From assembly GCA_018267095.1 (NCBI GenBank), contig JAFDZC010000018.1:310001-374000 (forward strand): DNA of 64,000 nt. The letters run 5' to 3'. This stretch comes from Bacteroidota bacterium. Lineage in GTDB: Bacteria; Bacteroidota; Bacteroidia; Flavobacteriales; Flavobacteriaceae. The stretch's first letter is position 1. Each line of letters opens with the position of its first letter. Shown here piece by piece: positions 18,720 through 27,941 of this stretch. The translations under genes were made by a program, and so were the position numbers. Under the pieces are notes generated by a model. The model saw only the letters and a list, made by a program, of their open reading frames with translations, searched no databases and was not told where the DNA came from.

Positions 18720-18723
18720 TCAT

Positions 18724-19746
18724 ATGAACCAGCATTTAGATCCAACCAACGAACACTTCAACCCTGAAGAGTTAGACCTCGAAAAAAAACTCAGACCACT
18801 CAGTTTTGACGATTTTGCAGGTCAGGATCAAATATTAGAAAACCTCAAAGTTTTTGTTGAGGCTGCTAATTTGCGCAGCGATGCTTTAGATCACACGCTT
18901 TTTCACGGACCGCCCGGATTGGGCAAAACCACTTTGGCCAACATCCTCGCCAACGAACTTGGCGTAGGCATCAAAATTACCTCTGGCCCTGTCCTCGATA
19001 AACCTGGAGATTTGGCCGGCTTGCTCACGAATTTAGAGCCGCGCGATGTTTTGTTCATTGACGAAATTCACCGATTGAGCCCCGTGGTCGAAGAGTATCT
19101 GTATTCAGCCATGGAAGATTTCAAAATTGACATCATGATTGAATCCGGACCCAATGCCCGTTCGGTTCAAATTACCTTAAATCCGTTTACATTGATTGGC
19201 GCCACCACGCGCTCGGGCTTATTGACTGCCCCGATGCGCGCCCGTTTTGGTATCCAAAGCCGATTGCAATATTACACCACCGAATTGCTCACCACGATTG
19301 TTCAACGCAGTTCTGCTATTCTCAAAATGCCCATTACCATGGAAGCCGCCATCGAAATAGCCGGTCGCAGTCGAGGCACACCGCGTATCGCCAACGCCTT
19401 GTTGCGCAGGGTACGCGATTTTGCCCAAATCAAAGGCAATGGCAAGATTGATATAGAAATCGCTAAATACTCGCTCAAAGCGCTTCATGTAGATGCGCAC
19501 GGACTCGATGAAATGGACAACAAAATCCTCGGAACCATTATCGATAAGTTCAAAGGCGGCCCGGTTGGGTTGTCTACTTTGGCGACCGCAGTTTCTGAAA
19601 GCAGCGAAACCATTGAAGAAGTGTACGAGCCGTTCTTAATTCAAGAAGGGTTTATTGTCAGAACCCCACGCGGACGCGAAGTGACTGAGAAAGCCTACAA
19701 ACATTTGGGCAAAATCAGAACCCATATTCAAGGCGGATTGTTCTAG
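18724..19746 (+). CDS. ruvB: Holliday junction branch-migration ATPase RuvB
   Basis: The 340-residue AAA+ ATPase works with RuvA and RuvC in recombinational repair. Visible are the N-terminal [12 protein letters not shown], Walker A GPPGLGKT (from G62), Walker [10 protein letters not shown], sensor 1 GATTRSGLL with the adjacent arginine finger region, and a C-terminal winged helix ending in the family-typical segment [16 protein letters not shown]. The length is normal. It begins right after the cox terminator; queG follows after a 132-nt spacer that holds a repeat element. Confidence 0.97.
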   Translation: MNQHLDPTNEHFNPEELDLEKKLRPLSFDDFAGQDQILENLKVFVEAANLRSDALDHTLFHGPPGLGKTTLANILANELGVGIKITSGPVLDKPGDLAGLLTNLEPRDVLFIDEIHRLSPVVEEYLYSAMEDFKIDIMIESGPNARSVQITLNPFTLIGATTRSGLLTAPMRARFGIQSRLQYYTTELLTTIVQRSSAILKMPITMEAAIEIAGRSRGTPRIANALLRRVRDFAQIKGNGKIDIEIAKYSLKALHVDAHGLDEMDNKILGTIIDKFKGGPVGLSTLATAVSESSETIEEVYEPFLIQEGFIVRTPRGREVTEKAYKHLGKIRTHIQGGLF

Positions 19747-19861
19747 GGCATTTCCCTCAGAGCAGTCGGCTTTCAGCCTTGTGCTTCTTCGGGTCGGGCT
19801 TTTCGCTTTATCTTTGGTCGTTCGTACCTTTCGCCCAAAGGATGCCGCTTCAATCCCTAAT
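19747..19861 (+). repeat. Dispersed intergenic repeat, copy A
   Basis: The spacer between ruvB and queG is G+C-richer than other spacers and contains CTTTATCTTTGG (19806-19817) and CCAAAGGATGCCGCTTC (19835-19851), which form an imperfect inverted pair around a short loop, then AATCCCTAATGC. The same arm sequences recur at 51565-51642 and 62710-62785. Copy A has a different left flank (GGGTCGGGC) and may represent a sister subfamily. Confidence 0.6.
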
Positions 19862-19878
19862 GCAAATTCTGTTTCCAA

Positions 19879-20799
19879 ATGAATCTTCCGCAACAACATA
19901 CTAAGCTCATCAAAGCCGAAGCACTTCGGTTGGGCTTTCTGTCGTGCGGAATTTCCAAAGCCGGCTTTCTCGAAGACGAAGCTCCGCGATTAGAGCGTTG
20001 GCTCCATCAAAATCACCACGGCCAAATGCGGTATATGGAAAACCATTTTGACAAACGGCTCAATCCGCAGTTGCTGGTCGACGGGGCGCAAAGTGTGATC
20101 TCTTTATTGCTCAATTATTATCCAAAGCAAACCCAAATTGAAGGCACCTACAAAATCTCTAAATACGCCTACGGACAAGATTATCATTCGGTTATCAAAG
20201 AAAAGTTGCAACAGCTCTTAGGTTTTATTCAAGAAAACATTGGTGAAGTTTCCGGTCGTGCTTTTGTTGATTCAGCGCCGGTACTCGACAAAGCTTGGGC
20301 AGCCAAAAGCGGACTGGGCTGGATAGGCAAGAACGCCAACTTAATTACCAAAAGCGTTGGATCGTTTTACTTCATTGCCGAACTCATCGTTGATTTACCG
20401 CTTGAATACGATGCGCCTACGACGGATCATTGTGGCTCGTGTACTGCATGCATCGATGCTTGTCCAACGCAAGCCATCATTACTCCTTATGTGGTAGATG
20501 GAAGCAAATGTATTTCGTATTACACCATCGAACTCAAAGAAAACATTCCGCAAGAAGCCCAAGGTAAAATGGATGATTGGATTTTTGGCTGTGATGTTTG
20601 TCAAGATGTTTGCCCTTGGAACCGATTTGCACAACCGCACCGCGAAAAAGCCTTTGAACCACATCCGGATTTGCTCCAAATGACCCGACAAGATTGGCAA
20701 GAAATCACTTTGGAAACCTTTCAGAAAGTCTTCAAAAATTCAGCGGTTAAACGAACCAAATATGATGGTTTGATTCGGAATATTGATTTTGTTAAATAG
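19879..20799 (+). CDS. queG: Epoxyqueuosine reductase QueG
   Basis: The 306-residue cobalamin- and Fe-S-dependent enzyme performs the last step of queuosine synthesis in tRNA (epoxyqueuosine to queuosine). The catalytic Asp is in [13 protein letters not shown] (Asp131). Two 4Fe-4S sites are built from [12 protein letters not shown] (from C185) and [11 protein letters not shown] (from C238). It lacks the C-terminal HEAT-repeat extension found in some species, consistent with the length. It lies downstream of ruvB and could be read from it. Confidence 0.95.
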   Translation: MNLPQQHTKLIKAEALRLGFLSCGISKAGFLEDEAPRLERWLHQNHHGQMRYMENHFDKRLNPQLLVDGAQSVISLLLNYYPKQTQIEGTYKISKYAYGQDYHSVIKEKLQQLLGFIQENIGEVSGRAFVDSAPVLDKAWAAKSGLGWIGKNANLITKSVGSFYFIAELIVDLPLEYDAPTTDHCGSCTACIDACPTQAIITPYVVDGSKCISYYTIELKENIPQEAQGKMDDWIFGCDVCQDVCPWNRFAQPHREKAFEPHPDLLQMTRQDWQEITLETFQKVFKNSAVKRTKYDGLIRNIDFVK

Positions 20800-20853
20800 A
20801 TTATTATCTAAACAAACATTGTATAACTTCGCAAGCTCTGAACCGATTATCTA

Positions 20854-21519
20854 ATGAAGTATTTTACTAAAACTATTATTCACCCTCTGTTTGTTTTTCT
20901 GATTATTACTGCTCTTGAATGTATTCCTTATACTGCAGATAAAACTATACGATTCAGTATGCCACATACGGGAGATAATTTCAGGTCTTTTGACAATCCA
21001 ACAGTATATTATTACAATGGAAAAGGGAAGTTTTCGTATTCTTCACAAGAGTGTTTTTTTAAGTTTGGAAATCCTCCATTTGAAACTAATCCGGAAGATG
21101 GCGGAGTAAAATATATAGAAAAGCGTATTGTTGATGCCATACCTTACCTCGGAGATATGTGTGGCAAACAAAAATCAGCACCGGTTTATAATCGGATAAA
21201 AGTACCTGCATACAAAAAGTATTTGTCAACCAATTATTTGCTCGATAACTTTTCAGATATATCTCATTTTACCTTTTATACTCTTTGGGCTTTATCACTC
21301 ATGTTTTATCTCAGAGAAAACAAAAACAAAAGCTATCTGACTTTTGCCATTTGTTTTCTAGGTGGCGCGATGTTAGAATTTGTGCAATTGTTTTTTATTG
21401 AAGGAAGGAATGCTTCGTTTGAAGATGAAGAACTCAATTGTTTGGGCGCCGTAGTTGGCATTGTTCTTTTTTGGATACTTCAAAAAATGAAAGTAATTAA
21501 ACTAACTCCTAGCAGTTGA
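20854..21519 (+). CDS. VanZ-like membrane protein with an extra N-terminal region
   Basis: The 221-residue protein has a hydrophobic helix at residues 8-25, then about 110 polar residues with several Cys, Tyr and Pro (exported if the helix is an anchor), then a VanZ-like C-terminal part: a helix near 140-155, GGAMLEFVQLFF, EGRNASFEDEELNCLGAVVGI and a final helix. The ExxQ, R, D, N and G positions match VanZ-like proteins, many of which lie near envelope genes; VanZ itself gives teicoplanin resistance. Its partner is unknown. The reading frame overlaps the 3' end of the converging lacI-type gene by 18 nt. A TAACTTCG box lies at 20824-20831. Confidence 0.7.
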   Translation: MKYFTKTIIHPLFVFLIITALECIPYTADKTIRFSMPHTGDNFRSFDNPTVYYYNGKGKFSYSSQECFFKFGNPPFETNPEDGGVKYIEKRIVDAIPYLGDMCGKQKSAPVYNRIKVPAYKKYLSTNYLLDNFSDISHFTFYTLWALSLMFYLRENKNKSYLTFAICFLGGAMLEFVQLFFIEGRNASFEDEELNCLGAVVGIVLFWILQKMKVIKLTPSS

Positions 21520-22527
21520 TTCCCGCTCAATGATTGTCGTTTTTAATTCAATTGTTTTGGGTTGAAAAGACTTTTCATCTCGACGTGCAGTCATCTCTTC
21601 CAAAAGTAATTTCAAAGCTTCTGACCCCATTTCATAACTCGGTTGGTCCACGGTGCTGAGTTTGGGGGTAATTACTTGTGACATAAACCAATTACTAAAA
21701 CCGATGACGGCCACATCTTGCGGAACTTTTATGTTGTGTTCATTAAAATAAGCCAAAACGCCCACAGCCACTAAATCGGTAATCACAAAAATACCATCAA
21801 CATCCGGATGTTCTTCTTTGATTTGTTGGGCAAAGGCATAACCTTCTTCAAAACTCACCCGTTCGCACGTATACACCAAGTTTGTGTTAAATGGAATGCT
21901 ATTTTTCTCCAGCGCTTTTTTGTATCCTAAGAATCGATCAATCGCATTTTGCGGATTCACGGGCCCACGAATGTGCGCAATTTTTTTACAGCCAATGTTC
22001 ACCAAGTGTTGTACCGCCTGCATAGCCGCCAATTGATCGTTGATGATCACTTTTGAACTGTGAATAAGCTTAGAGATTTTATCAAATTGCACCAACGGAA
22101 TTCCCTTGTGCAGGATTTCTTTGATGTGGTCATCGTCATTCGATTCGTTTGACAAGGACATCAAAATACCGTCAACCCTTTTATTGATGAGCAGCGCCAC
22201 TTGTTTTTTTTCAAGCTCCAAAGATTCGTTTGACTGAAGAATAATGACCAAATAACCGTTTTTTTCCGCCTCGGCAATGATGCCATTGATCACACTTGAA
22301 AAGAAATGATGTACCACTTCGGGAATGATCAGCCCAATGGTTTTTGATTCACGTGTACGCAGATTTACCGCGAAAGAGTTGGGTGTATATTGTAGTTGAT
22401 GTGCCAAATTCAAGACAGCTTGTCGGGTTTTCGGGCTGACATCCGGGTAGTCTTTGAGTGCTTTTGAAACGGTGGTAATCGATATTCCGAGTGTTTCAGC
22501 GATTTCTTTAAGCGTAATATTCTTCAT
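21502..22527 (-). CDS. LacI/GalR-family transcriptional regulator
   Basis: The 341-residue DNA-binding protein has a LacI helix-turn-helix at residues 4-23 (TLKEIAETLGISITTVSKAL), a hinge helix near 46-58, and a periplasmic-binding-protein-like sugar-sensing domain (about 60-335) starting ESKTIGLIIPEVVHHFF. It is divergent from the TonB receptor. Two perfect CG-centred palindromes of the LacI type lie in the shared intergenic region and cover its own promoter, so it probably controls both itself and the sugar genes. The effector is likely sucrose or a product of it (inference from the neighbours). Confidence 0.93.
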   Translation of the reverse strand: MKNITLKEIAETLGISITTVSKALKDYPDVSPKTRQAVLNLAHQLQYTPNSFAVNLRTRESKTIGLIIPEVVHHFFSSVINGIIAEAEKNGYLVIILQSNESLELEKKQVALLINKRVDGILMSLSNESNDDDHIKEILHKGIPLVQFDKISKLIHSSKVIINDQLAAMQAVQHLVNIGCKKIAHIRGPVNPQNAIDRFLGYKKALEKNSIPFNTNLVYTCERVSFEEGYAFAQQIKEEHPDVDGIFVITDLVAVGVLAYFNEHNIKVPQDVAVIGFSNWFMSQVITPKLSTVDQPSYEMGSEALKLLLEEMTARRDEKSFQPKTIELKTTIIERESTARS

Positions 22528-22540
22528 TGGAGCAAATTAG

Positions 22541-22548
22541 CAAATTTA
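22541..22548 (-). promoter_or_regulatory. -7 box of the lacI-type gene
   Basis: The minus strand reads TAAATTTG, a perfect -7 box, giving a leader of only about 7 nt. The region where the -33 element should be is occupied by the two palindromic operators. Confidence 0.6.
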
Positions 22549-22556
22549 TCCGAAAT

Positions 22557-22591
22557 CGAAAACGTTTTCGGTCTTTTCGAAAACGTTTTCG
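22557..22591. promoter_or_regulatory. Twin LacI-type operators
   Basis: The 14-bp palindrome CGAAAACGTTTTCG occurs twice, at 22557-22570 and 22578-22591, exactly 21 bp apart, i.e. two helical turns on the same DNA face. The central CG and symmetric arms are typical of LacI/GalR operators. They lie just upstream of the lacI-type -7 box and about 85 nt before the TonB receptor start. Confidence 0.88.
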
Positions 22592-22675
22592 ATTTTAATC
22601 TTCTAAAAATTAACACTTTAAAAATTAATTTCGAAATAATTAAACCCATTAACTATTAATCTAATAATTCAAACC

Positions 22676-25300
22676 ATGAAAAAAACTACCCAATTTCTGA
22701 AAAAGCTTGGTTTCTTAGCCGTTTTGCTGTGTTTCCAGTGGGCTTTTTCACAAAATGCATCTCTCTCTGGTGTGGTTTCTGACGCAAAAGGGAATCCATT
22801 GCCCGGAGTGAATGTGCAATTAACTGGCGCCGGAAAATCGACTTCTACTGATGCCACAGGGCGCTATTCATTTGGCAGCCTTTCAGAACAAAGTGTTGAA
22901 GTGGTCGCCTCGTATGTTGGCTACAAAACACAAAAGAAACAAGTAACCCTCTCGGGCGCAACCGTTCTTGACATCACAATGTCAGACGATGCCAATCAAC
23001 TCGAAGATGTAGTGGTAACTGGAGTTGTAAACCCAAGAGCCAAAATCAAATCGAGTGTTTCCATCACTACTGTAGATGTAAAGCAAGTAGAGCAATCAGC
23101 TCCGCGATCTACCGCTGAAATTTTTAGAACCATTCCGGGTATTCGTTCAGAATCATCAGGAGGTGAAGGTAACGCGAATATTGCCGTGCGCGGGGTGCCG
23201 ATTTCGTCTGGCGGTTCAAAGTATTTGCAATTGCAAGAAGACGGATTACCGGTTCTTTTGTATGGGGATATTGCTTTTGCTACGGCTGATATCTTTACGC
23301 GTTTTGATGCCAATATTTCAAAGATTGAAGCCATCCGCGGAGGTTCAGCTTCGGTGTTGTCTTCAAACTCACCGGGCGGTATCATCAACTTTATCAGCAA
23401 AACCGGAAAAACCGAAGGCGGTTCAATGACTTCAAGCTTTGGTTTGGATTACAATAACTTCAGAACCGACATCGAATATGGTTCGCGCATTGGCAACGGC
23501 ATGTATTTCCACGCAGGTGGTTTTTACAGAACCGGTGAAGGTGTGCGCACCACCGGATTCAATGCCAACAACGGAGGTCAGGTAAAACTTAATTTCACCA
23601 AAGAATTTGAAAATGGTCAAGTAACGGTTTACGCCAAATTCTTAGATGATCGCGCAGCGGCTTACATGCCAATGCCTGTCAAAGTAACCGGAACCAATTC
23701 AAGTCCGAATTGGAGCAGCATTTCAGGTTTTGATGCTACGCATGGCGCTTTGCAATCACCTTATTTAATGCACAATGTTGGCTTAGGTCCTGATGGTCAA
23801 TTGCGTCGCGCTTCTGTTGCCGACGGAATGCATCCGGTGTCTAAAACCATCGGAGCCAGTGCTTCATTTGACTTAGACAAAGGCTGGAAAGTCAGCGATA
23901 ACATTCGCTATTCAGCCAATAATGGTGGCTTTATCGCTCCATTCCCGGCACAAGTTGACACAGCAGCCAACATCGCAGCCAGTTTCGGCGCAGGATCAAC
24001 TTTAACCTATGCTAATAATGGTGCGCCTTTCAATACGGCCAATGGTTTGGTGTCGCGCATTCACATGTTTGACACACAACTCAACAATTTCAACAATTTT
24101 ATGAATGATCTGCGTTTGACCAAGAAGTTTGATAAAGTGGGTATTACCGCCGGTTGGTTCAAATCAACGCAAAACATCTCAATGTCATGGTTGTGGAACT
24201 CATACTTACAAGAAGTGTCTGATGACAATCCGCGTTTGATCAATGTGACCGATGCCGGAGGAAACTTGTTGTCTGAAAACGGTTTGTATGCTTACGGAAC
24301 TCCGGCTTGGGGTAACTTAGCGCGCAATTATGACACAACGTATGATGTATCTGCTCCATATGCCAACCTTACTTTTGATGCGACTGATAAACTTTCATTA
24401 GAAGGCGGTGTTCGTTATGACAAAGGAAAAGTAAGCGGTTCATTTGCCGGTGGAACTTCCAGAGCATTTGACGTGAACAACGACGGAACCATTTCTGCTC
24501 CTGAGAACAATGTGTTTGCCGTGAATACCGCCAAAGAACAAGCGGTGAATTATGAGTACAGCTATGTATCTTATTCAGTAGGTGCCAACTACTTACTCAA
24601 TGCGCAGCAATCTATTTTTGCACGTCACAGCCGTGGCGCTTCGGCCAAAGCTGATCGTATTTTGTTCCAAGGTTTAGATTACTTCAACGGAGATAAAATC
24701 AATTCATTGGATTATCTTACACAAACAGAATTAGGTTATAAGCAAAAATTCAGCAAAGGTTATGTTTATGCTACTTTGTTTAATGCAGTAACTACCGAAG
24801 AAGGCGGCTATGAAGCTACTTCTAACAGCATCATCGAGAACGATTACAAATCATTCGGTTTAGAGCTCGAGTCTTCTTACAATGTTATGGACAACTTGAA
24901 TTTGCGCGGTGGATTCACTTATACCAAAGCCGAAATCACTTCAGGTGCCAACAAAGGAAACGAGCCAAGAAGACAGCCTAAAATGATGTACAACTTTGTA
25001 CCAACGTATAAGTTTGGGCAAAAGAAAAGCACTATTGGCTTGAGCTTCATCGGCCAAACCAGAGCTTATGCACAAGATTCCAATGATTTGGTGATGAACG
25101 GATTTGTGATCGTCAACGGATTTGTTGAAGTTCCGGTAGCCAAAGGTTTATCGTTGAACTTGGCCGGCAACAACCTTTTCAACACGCTCGCAATAACCGA
25201 GGCCGAAGAAGGAAGCATTACCAACAACCAAGTAAATTATGTTCGCGCCAGACCACTTCCGGGGCGTTCTATCTCAATGGCGTTGAGCTACAAGTTCTAA
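22676..25300 (+). CDS. TonB-dependent outer-membrane receptor (probable sugar uptake)
   Basis: The 874-residue receptor has a signal peptide (cleaved near AFSQ), a carboxypeptidase-regulatory-like domain (about 27-105, ASLSGVVSDAKGNPLPGVNV), a plug domain (about 120-230, with TAEIFRTIPGIRSES and NSPGGIINFISKTG) and a 22-strand barrel ending in the outer-membrane signature SYKF. It resembles classical (siderophore- or SuxA-type) receptors more than SusC, and no SusD gene follows. Position in a sugar locus under LacI-type control suggests disaccharide transport across the outer membrane. A weak -7-like box, TAATTTCG, lies at 22626-22633. Confidence 0.93.
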   Translation: MKKTTQFLKKLGFLAVLLCFQWAFSQNASLSGVVSDAKGNPLPGVNVQLTGAGKSTSTDATGRYSFGSLSEQSVEVVASYVGYKTQKKQVTLSGATVLDITMSDDANQLEDVVVTGVVNPRAKIKSSVSITTVDVKQVEQSAPRSTAEIFRTIPGIRSESSGGEGNANIAVRGVPISSGGSKYLQLQEDGLPVLLYGDIAFATADIFTRFDANISKIEAIRGGSASVLSSNSPGGIINFISKTGKTEGGSMTSSFGLDYNNFRTDIEYGSRIGNGMYFHAGGFYRTGEGVRTTGFNANNGGQVKLNFTKEFENGQVTVYAKFLDDRAAAYMPMPVKVTGTNSSPNWSSISGFDATHGALQSPYLMHNVGLGPDGQLRRASVADGMHPVSKTIGASASFDLDKGWKVSDNIRYSANNGGFIAPFPAQVDTAANIAASFGAGSTLTYANNGAPFNTANGLVSRIHMFDTQLNNFNNFMNDLRLTKKFDKVGITAGWFKSTQNISMSWLWNSYLQEVSDDNPRLINVTDAGGNLLSENGLYAYGTPAWGNLARNYDTTYDVSAPYANLTFDATDKLSLEGGVRYDKGKVSGSFAGGTSRAFDVNNDGTISAPENNVFAVNTAKEQAVNYEYSYVSYSVGANYLLNAQQSIFARHSRGASAKADRILFQGLDYFNGDKINSLDYLTQTELGYKQKFSKGYVYATLFNAVTTEEGGYEATSNSIIENDYKSFGLELESSYNVMDNLNLRGGFTYTKAEITSGANKGNEPRRQPKMMYNFVPTYKFGQKKSTIGLSFIGQTRAYAQDSNDLVMNGFVIVNGFVEVPVAKGLSLNLAGNNLFNTLAITEAEEGSITNNQVNYVRARPLPGRSISMALSYKF

Positions 25301-25331
25301 AATTGAGTTTGTTTTGTTTAGTTTAATAATG

Positions 25332-25370
25332 AATTCCTGTATCTTTAATTGAGAGGTACAGGAATTTTTT
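25332..25370 (+). terminator. Intercistronic hairpin after the TonB receptor gene
   Basis: AATTCCTGTA (25332-25341) pairs perfectly with TACAGGAATT (25357-25366) around a 15-nt loop and is followed by T residues. It may end part of the transcription so the receptor is made in excess over the downstream transporter and enzymes, or protect the receptor mRNA 3' end. Confidence 0.6.
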
Positions 25371-25383
25371 AATCCATAAGAAT

Positions 25384-26763
25384 ATGCTTCAAAAAAGTAG
25401 GCTGCGGTTTTGGCAAATCTGGAACATGAATTTTGGTTTCTTCGGAATCCAATTCAGTTTTGGTTTACAACAAAGTAATATGAGCGCCATTTATAAATAC
25501 TTGGGCGCCGACGAGGCCAGTTTGCCGATGCTTTGGTTGGCGGGCCCGATTACCGGATTGATTTTGCAACCGATCATCGGAGCCATCAGCGACGGAACTT
25601 GGTCACCCAGATTCGGCCGAAGAAAACCCTTTTTTCTCATCGGTGCCATTGTTTCGAGTATTGCTCTTGTACTGATGCCGTTTTCAAGTAGTTTGTGGAT
25701 GGCTGCCAGTTTACTCTGGATTTTGGATGCCGCCAACAACATCGCTATGGAACCATATCGCGCTTTCATTGCCGACAAGTTGCCCAACGAACAACATTCT
25801 ATTGGTTTTTTGATGCAGAGTTTTTTTACCGGTTTGGGCATTACTTTGGCCAATTTTACACCGGCATTGCTCGTGGCTTTGGGCGTTTTGACTTTTACCG
25901 ACAAAATGAGCAACGGAATTCCTACTTATACATATTATGCTTTTTTTATCGGAGCCGTTGCGGCCATAGTTTCGGTTTTGATATCGGTGTTCACCACCCA
26001 AGAATATCCGCCTACCGATGAAGAATTACAAGAAATAGCTTTGCAAAAAGCATCCGCAGGCATCATCAGTAGAACTTTTACGGAAATCAAAGAGGCTTTT
26101 CAGACCATGCCCCTGACCATGAAACAACTCATACCCGTTAAATTCTTTAGTTGGTATGCGATGTTTTGTTATTGGGAGTATATTACGTCAAGCCTTTCAG
26201 AGTCCATTTTTTTTACGACCGATCAGCATTCTGAAGGTTTTATGAAAGCGCAATTACTTACCGGAAATCTCAACGGAACCTACAACATCATCTGCTTTAT
26301 GGTGGCTTTTGCCTTGGTCCCGTTGGCCAGAAAATTCGGAGCCAAAGGCGTGCATTTTATTGCCTTGCTCATTGGCGGAACCGGTTTGCTCCTGATGCCT
26401 TATCTCAACAATTCTGACATTTTATTTTCTTTGTACAATCCGTTTGGAAGCGCCATTGAAGTGAGTTCGATTTATTTGTTCTCCTTTGGTTTGGGTATTT
26501 CGTGGGCTTCGATGATGGCCATGCCGTATCAGCTTTTGGCAGGCTCGATTCCCAAAGAAAAGCGCGGCGTGTATATGGGCATTTTCAATATGTTCATTGT
26601 GATTCCGATGGCGATTCAAATTTTTACCATGCAGTTTTTTGTGTTTGATTGGCTTGGAAATAATCCAATCAACGTGATCCGTTTGGCCGGTGCTTTTCTG
26701 ATCATCGGCGGATTGTTTACACTGTTTATTACCGTTAAAAATAAAAATGAAATTGTGGTATGA
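25384..26763 (+). CDS. MFS sugar transporter, SUT/SLC45-like
   Basis: The 459-residue protein has 12 predicted membrane helices. The loop between helices 2 and 3, SDGTWSPRFGRRKPFF (about 69-84), matches the SD-x-RFGRR-x-PF motif of plant sucrose carriers and SLC45 proteins, and helix 4 contains ANNIAMEPYRAFIAD, also typical. These are proton-coupled disaccharide importers, so sucrose (or maltose) is the likely substrate. It overlaps the next gene by 4 nt (ATGA), indicating tight coupling to the hydrolase. Confidence 0.85.
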   Translation: MLQKSRLRFWQIWNMNFGFFGIQFSFGLQQSNMSAIYKYLGADEASLPMLWLAGPITGLILQPIIGAISDGTWSPRFGRRKPFFLIGAIVSSIALVLMPFSSSLWMAASLLWILDAANNIAMEPYRAFIADKLPNEQHSIGFLMQSFFTGLGITLANFTPALLVALGVLTFTDKMSNGIPTYTYYAFFIGAVAAIVSVLISVFTTQEYPPTDEELQEIALQKASAGIISRTFTEIKEAFQTMPLTMKQLIPVKFFSWYAMFCYWEYITSSLSESIFFTTDQHSEGFMKAQLLTGNLNGTYNIICFMVAFALVPLARKFGAKGVHFIALLIGGTGLLLMPYLNNSDILFSLYNPFGSAIEVSSIYLFSFGLGISWASMMAMPYQLLAGSIPKEKRGVYMGIFNMFIVIPMAIQIFTMQFFVFDWLGNNPINVIRLAGAFLIIGGLFTLFITVKNKNEIVV

Positions 26764-27941
26764 CACGCGCGCTTGCTTATCAAAACGGAATCGATTTACT
26801 CAAAACCTGCTCGTCTGAACAAGGTTTTTTGGCCAGTGCGCAAGCTATTTCAAATTACAAAAGAGTTTGGGCGCGCGATGGAGTCATTTGCGGATTGGCT
26901 GCTTTGGCTTCGGGCGATGCGCAACTGATCGATACTTTCAAAAGAACACTACAAACCTTAGCCAAGCATCAGCATTCATCCGGAACGATTCCTTCGAATG
27001 TAGCCTATTCTGAAAACGGAGTTGAAGTCAGTTATGGCGGATTGGCCGGTCGCGTCGATGCGGTTACTTGGTACATCATCGGACATTGTCAGTATGCTCA
27101 TACGACCCAAAATCCATCGTGGATGAGTCATTATCAAAAATCGATTGAGCAGTGTTTTGCACTACTTCAAGCTTGGGAGTTCAACAACAAACATTTGGTT
27201 TATGTTCCGCTTTCGGGCAATTGGGCCGATGAGTACATTACCGAAGGCTATGTTTTGTACGATCAACTCTTGCGTTTGTGGGCGCTGAAAGCTTATAACC
27301 ATTTTGCGCAAAGCAATCAAATAAAACAAAAAATCGCCGAGGTTACGCAAGTCATTCAGGCTAATTTTTTTCCGGATAATTCGCTTGTGAAATTTCATCC
27401 GCGGGCCTATGAAGCGCATTCGTTTGAAGGTTTTCTTCCGTGTTGTTTTACACCGGCCGGATACAAAAAACCTTTTGATGCCTTTGCCCATGCATTGCTT
27501 TTAATGTTAGATATTACTTCTGAGGATTTAAAAAATCAGATTGTTTCACAATTTAAACAGCACATTCAAAATCAGCCATTGGGTTTGGTTCCGGCATTTT
27601 GGCCGCCCATTACTCCTGAAGATGCTGAATGGTTATTGCTTGAAAACAATTGTAAATATGAGTTCCGCAACCATCCGTACGAGTTTCACAACGGCGGAAG
27701 TTGGCCGATGGTCAATGGATTTGTAGGCTTGGCATTGAACAGTTGCCAGGATTCTGATTTAGCCGATGATTTGCTTGAGAGAATAAATCAAGCGAATGCA
27801 CAAAAAAATAATGCCTTTTACGAAAATTTCAATTCGCAAACCGCTCAGCCCAACGGTGTTCCCGAGTGTGCGTGGAGCGCAGCCGGAGCTGTATTATTAC
27901 ATCAAAATCTAAATCATCATTTTAATTTATTGCACTCATGA
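26760..27941 (+). CDS. GH100-like neutral invertase / (alpha/alpha)6-barrel glycosidase
   Basis: The 393-residue protein has no signal peptide and is therefore cytoplasmic. Motifs shared with alkaline/neutral invertases (GH100) and related alpha/alpha-barrel glycosidases are VWARDG (near residue 40), NWADEYITEGYVLYDQ (candidate catalytic Asp157), HNGGSWP (from His310) and PECAWSAAGAVLL (candidate catalytic Glu369). Coupled with a PfkB kinase and a SUT-like carrier it most likely hydrolyses sucrose to glucose and fructose. An alternative is a GDE/amylo-glucosidase-type enzyme acting on alpha-glucosides. Start and stop overlap both neighbours by 4 nt. Confidence 0.72.
   Translation: MTRALAYQNGIDLLKTCSSEQGFLASAQAISNYKRVWARDGVICGLAALASGDAQLIDTFKRTLQTLAKHQHSSGTIPSNVAYSENGVEVSYGGLAGRVDAVTWYIIGHCQYAHTTQNPSWMSHYQKSIEQCFALLQAWEFNNKHLVYVPLSGNWADEYITEGYVLYDQLLRLWALKAYNHFAQSNQIKQKIAEVTQVIQANFFPDNSLVKFHPRAYEAHSFEGFLPCCFTPAGYKKPFDAFAHALLLMLDITSEDLKNQIVSQFKQHIQNQPLGLVPAFWPPITPEDAEWLLLENNCKYEFRNHPYEFHNGGSWPMVNGFVGLALNSCQDSDLADDLLERINQANAQKNNAFYENFNSQTAQPNGVPECAWSAAGAVLLHQNLNHHFNLLHS

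Noticed and set aside
25301-25383. Possible missing susD gene after the TonB receptor
   Set aside because: The 83-nt spacer is far too short to hold one, and no remnant of a SusD-like lipoprotein is visible, so it is absent rather than broken.
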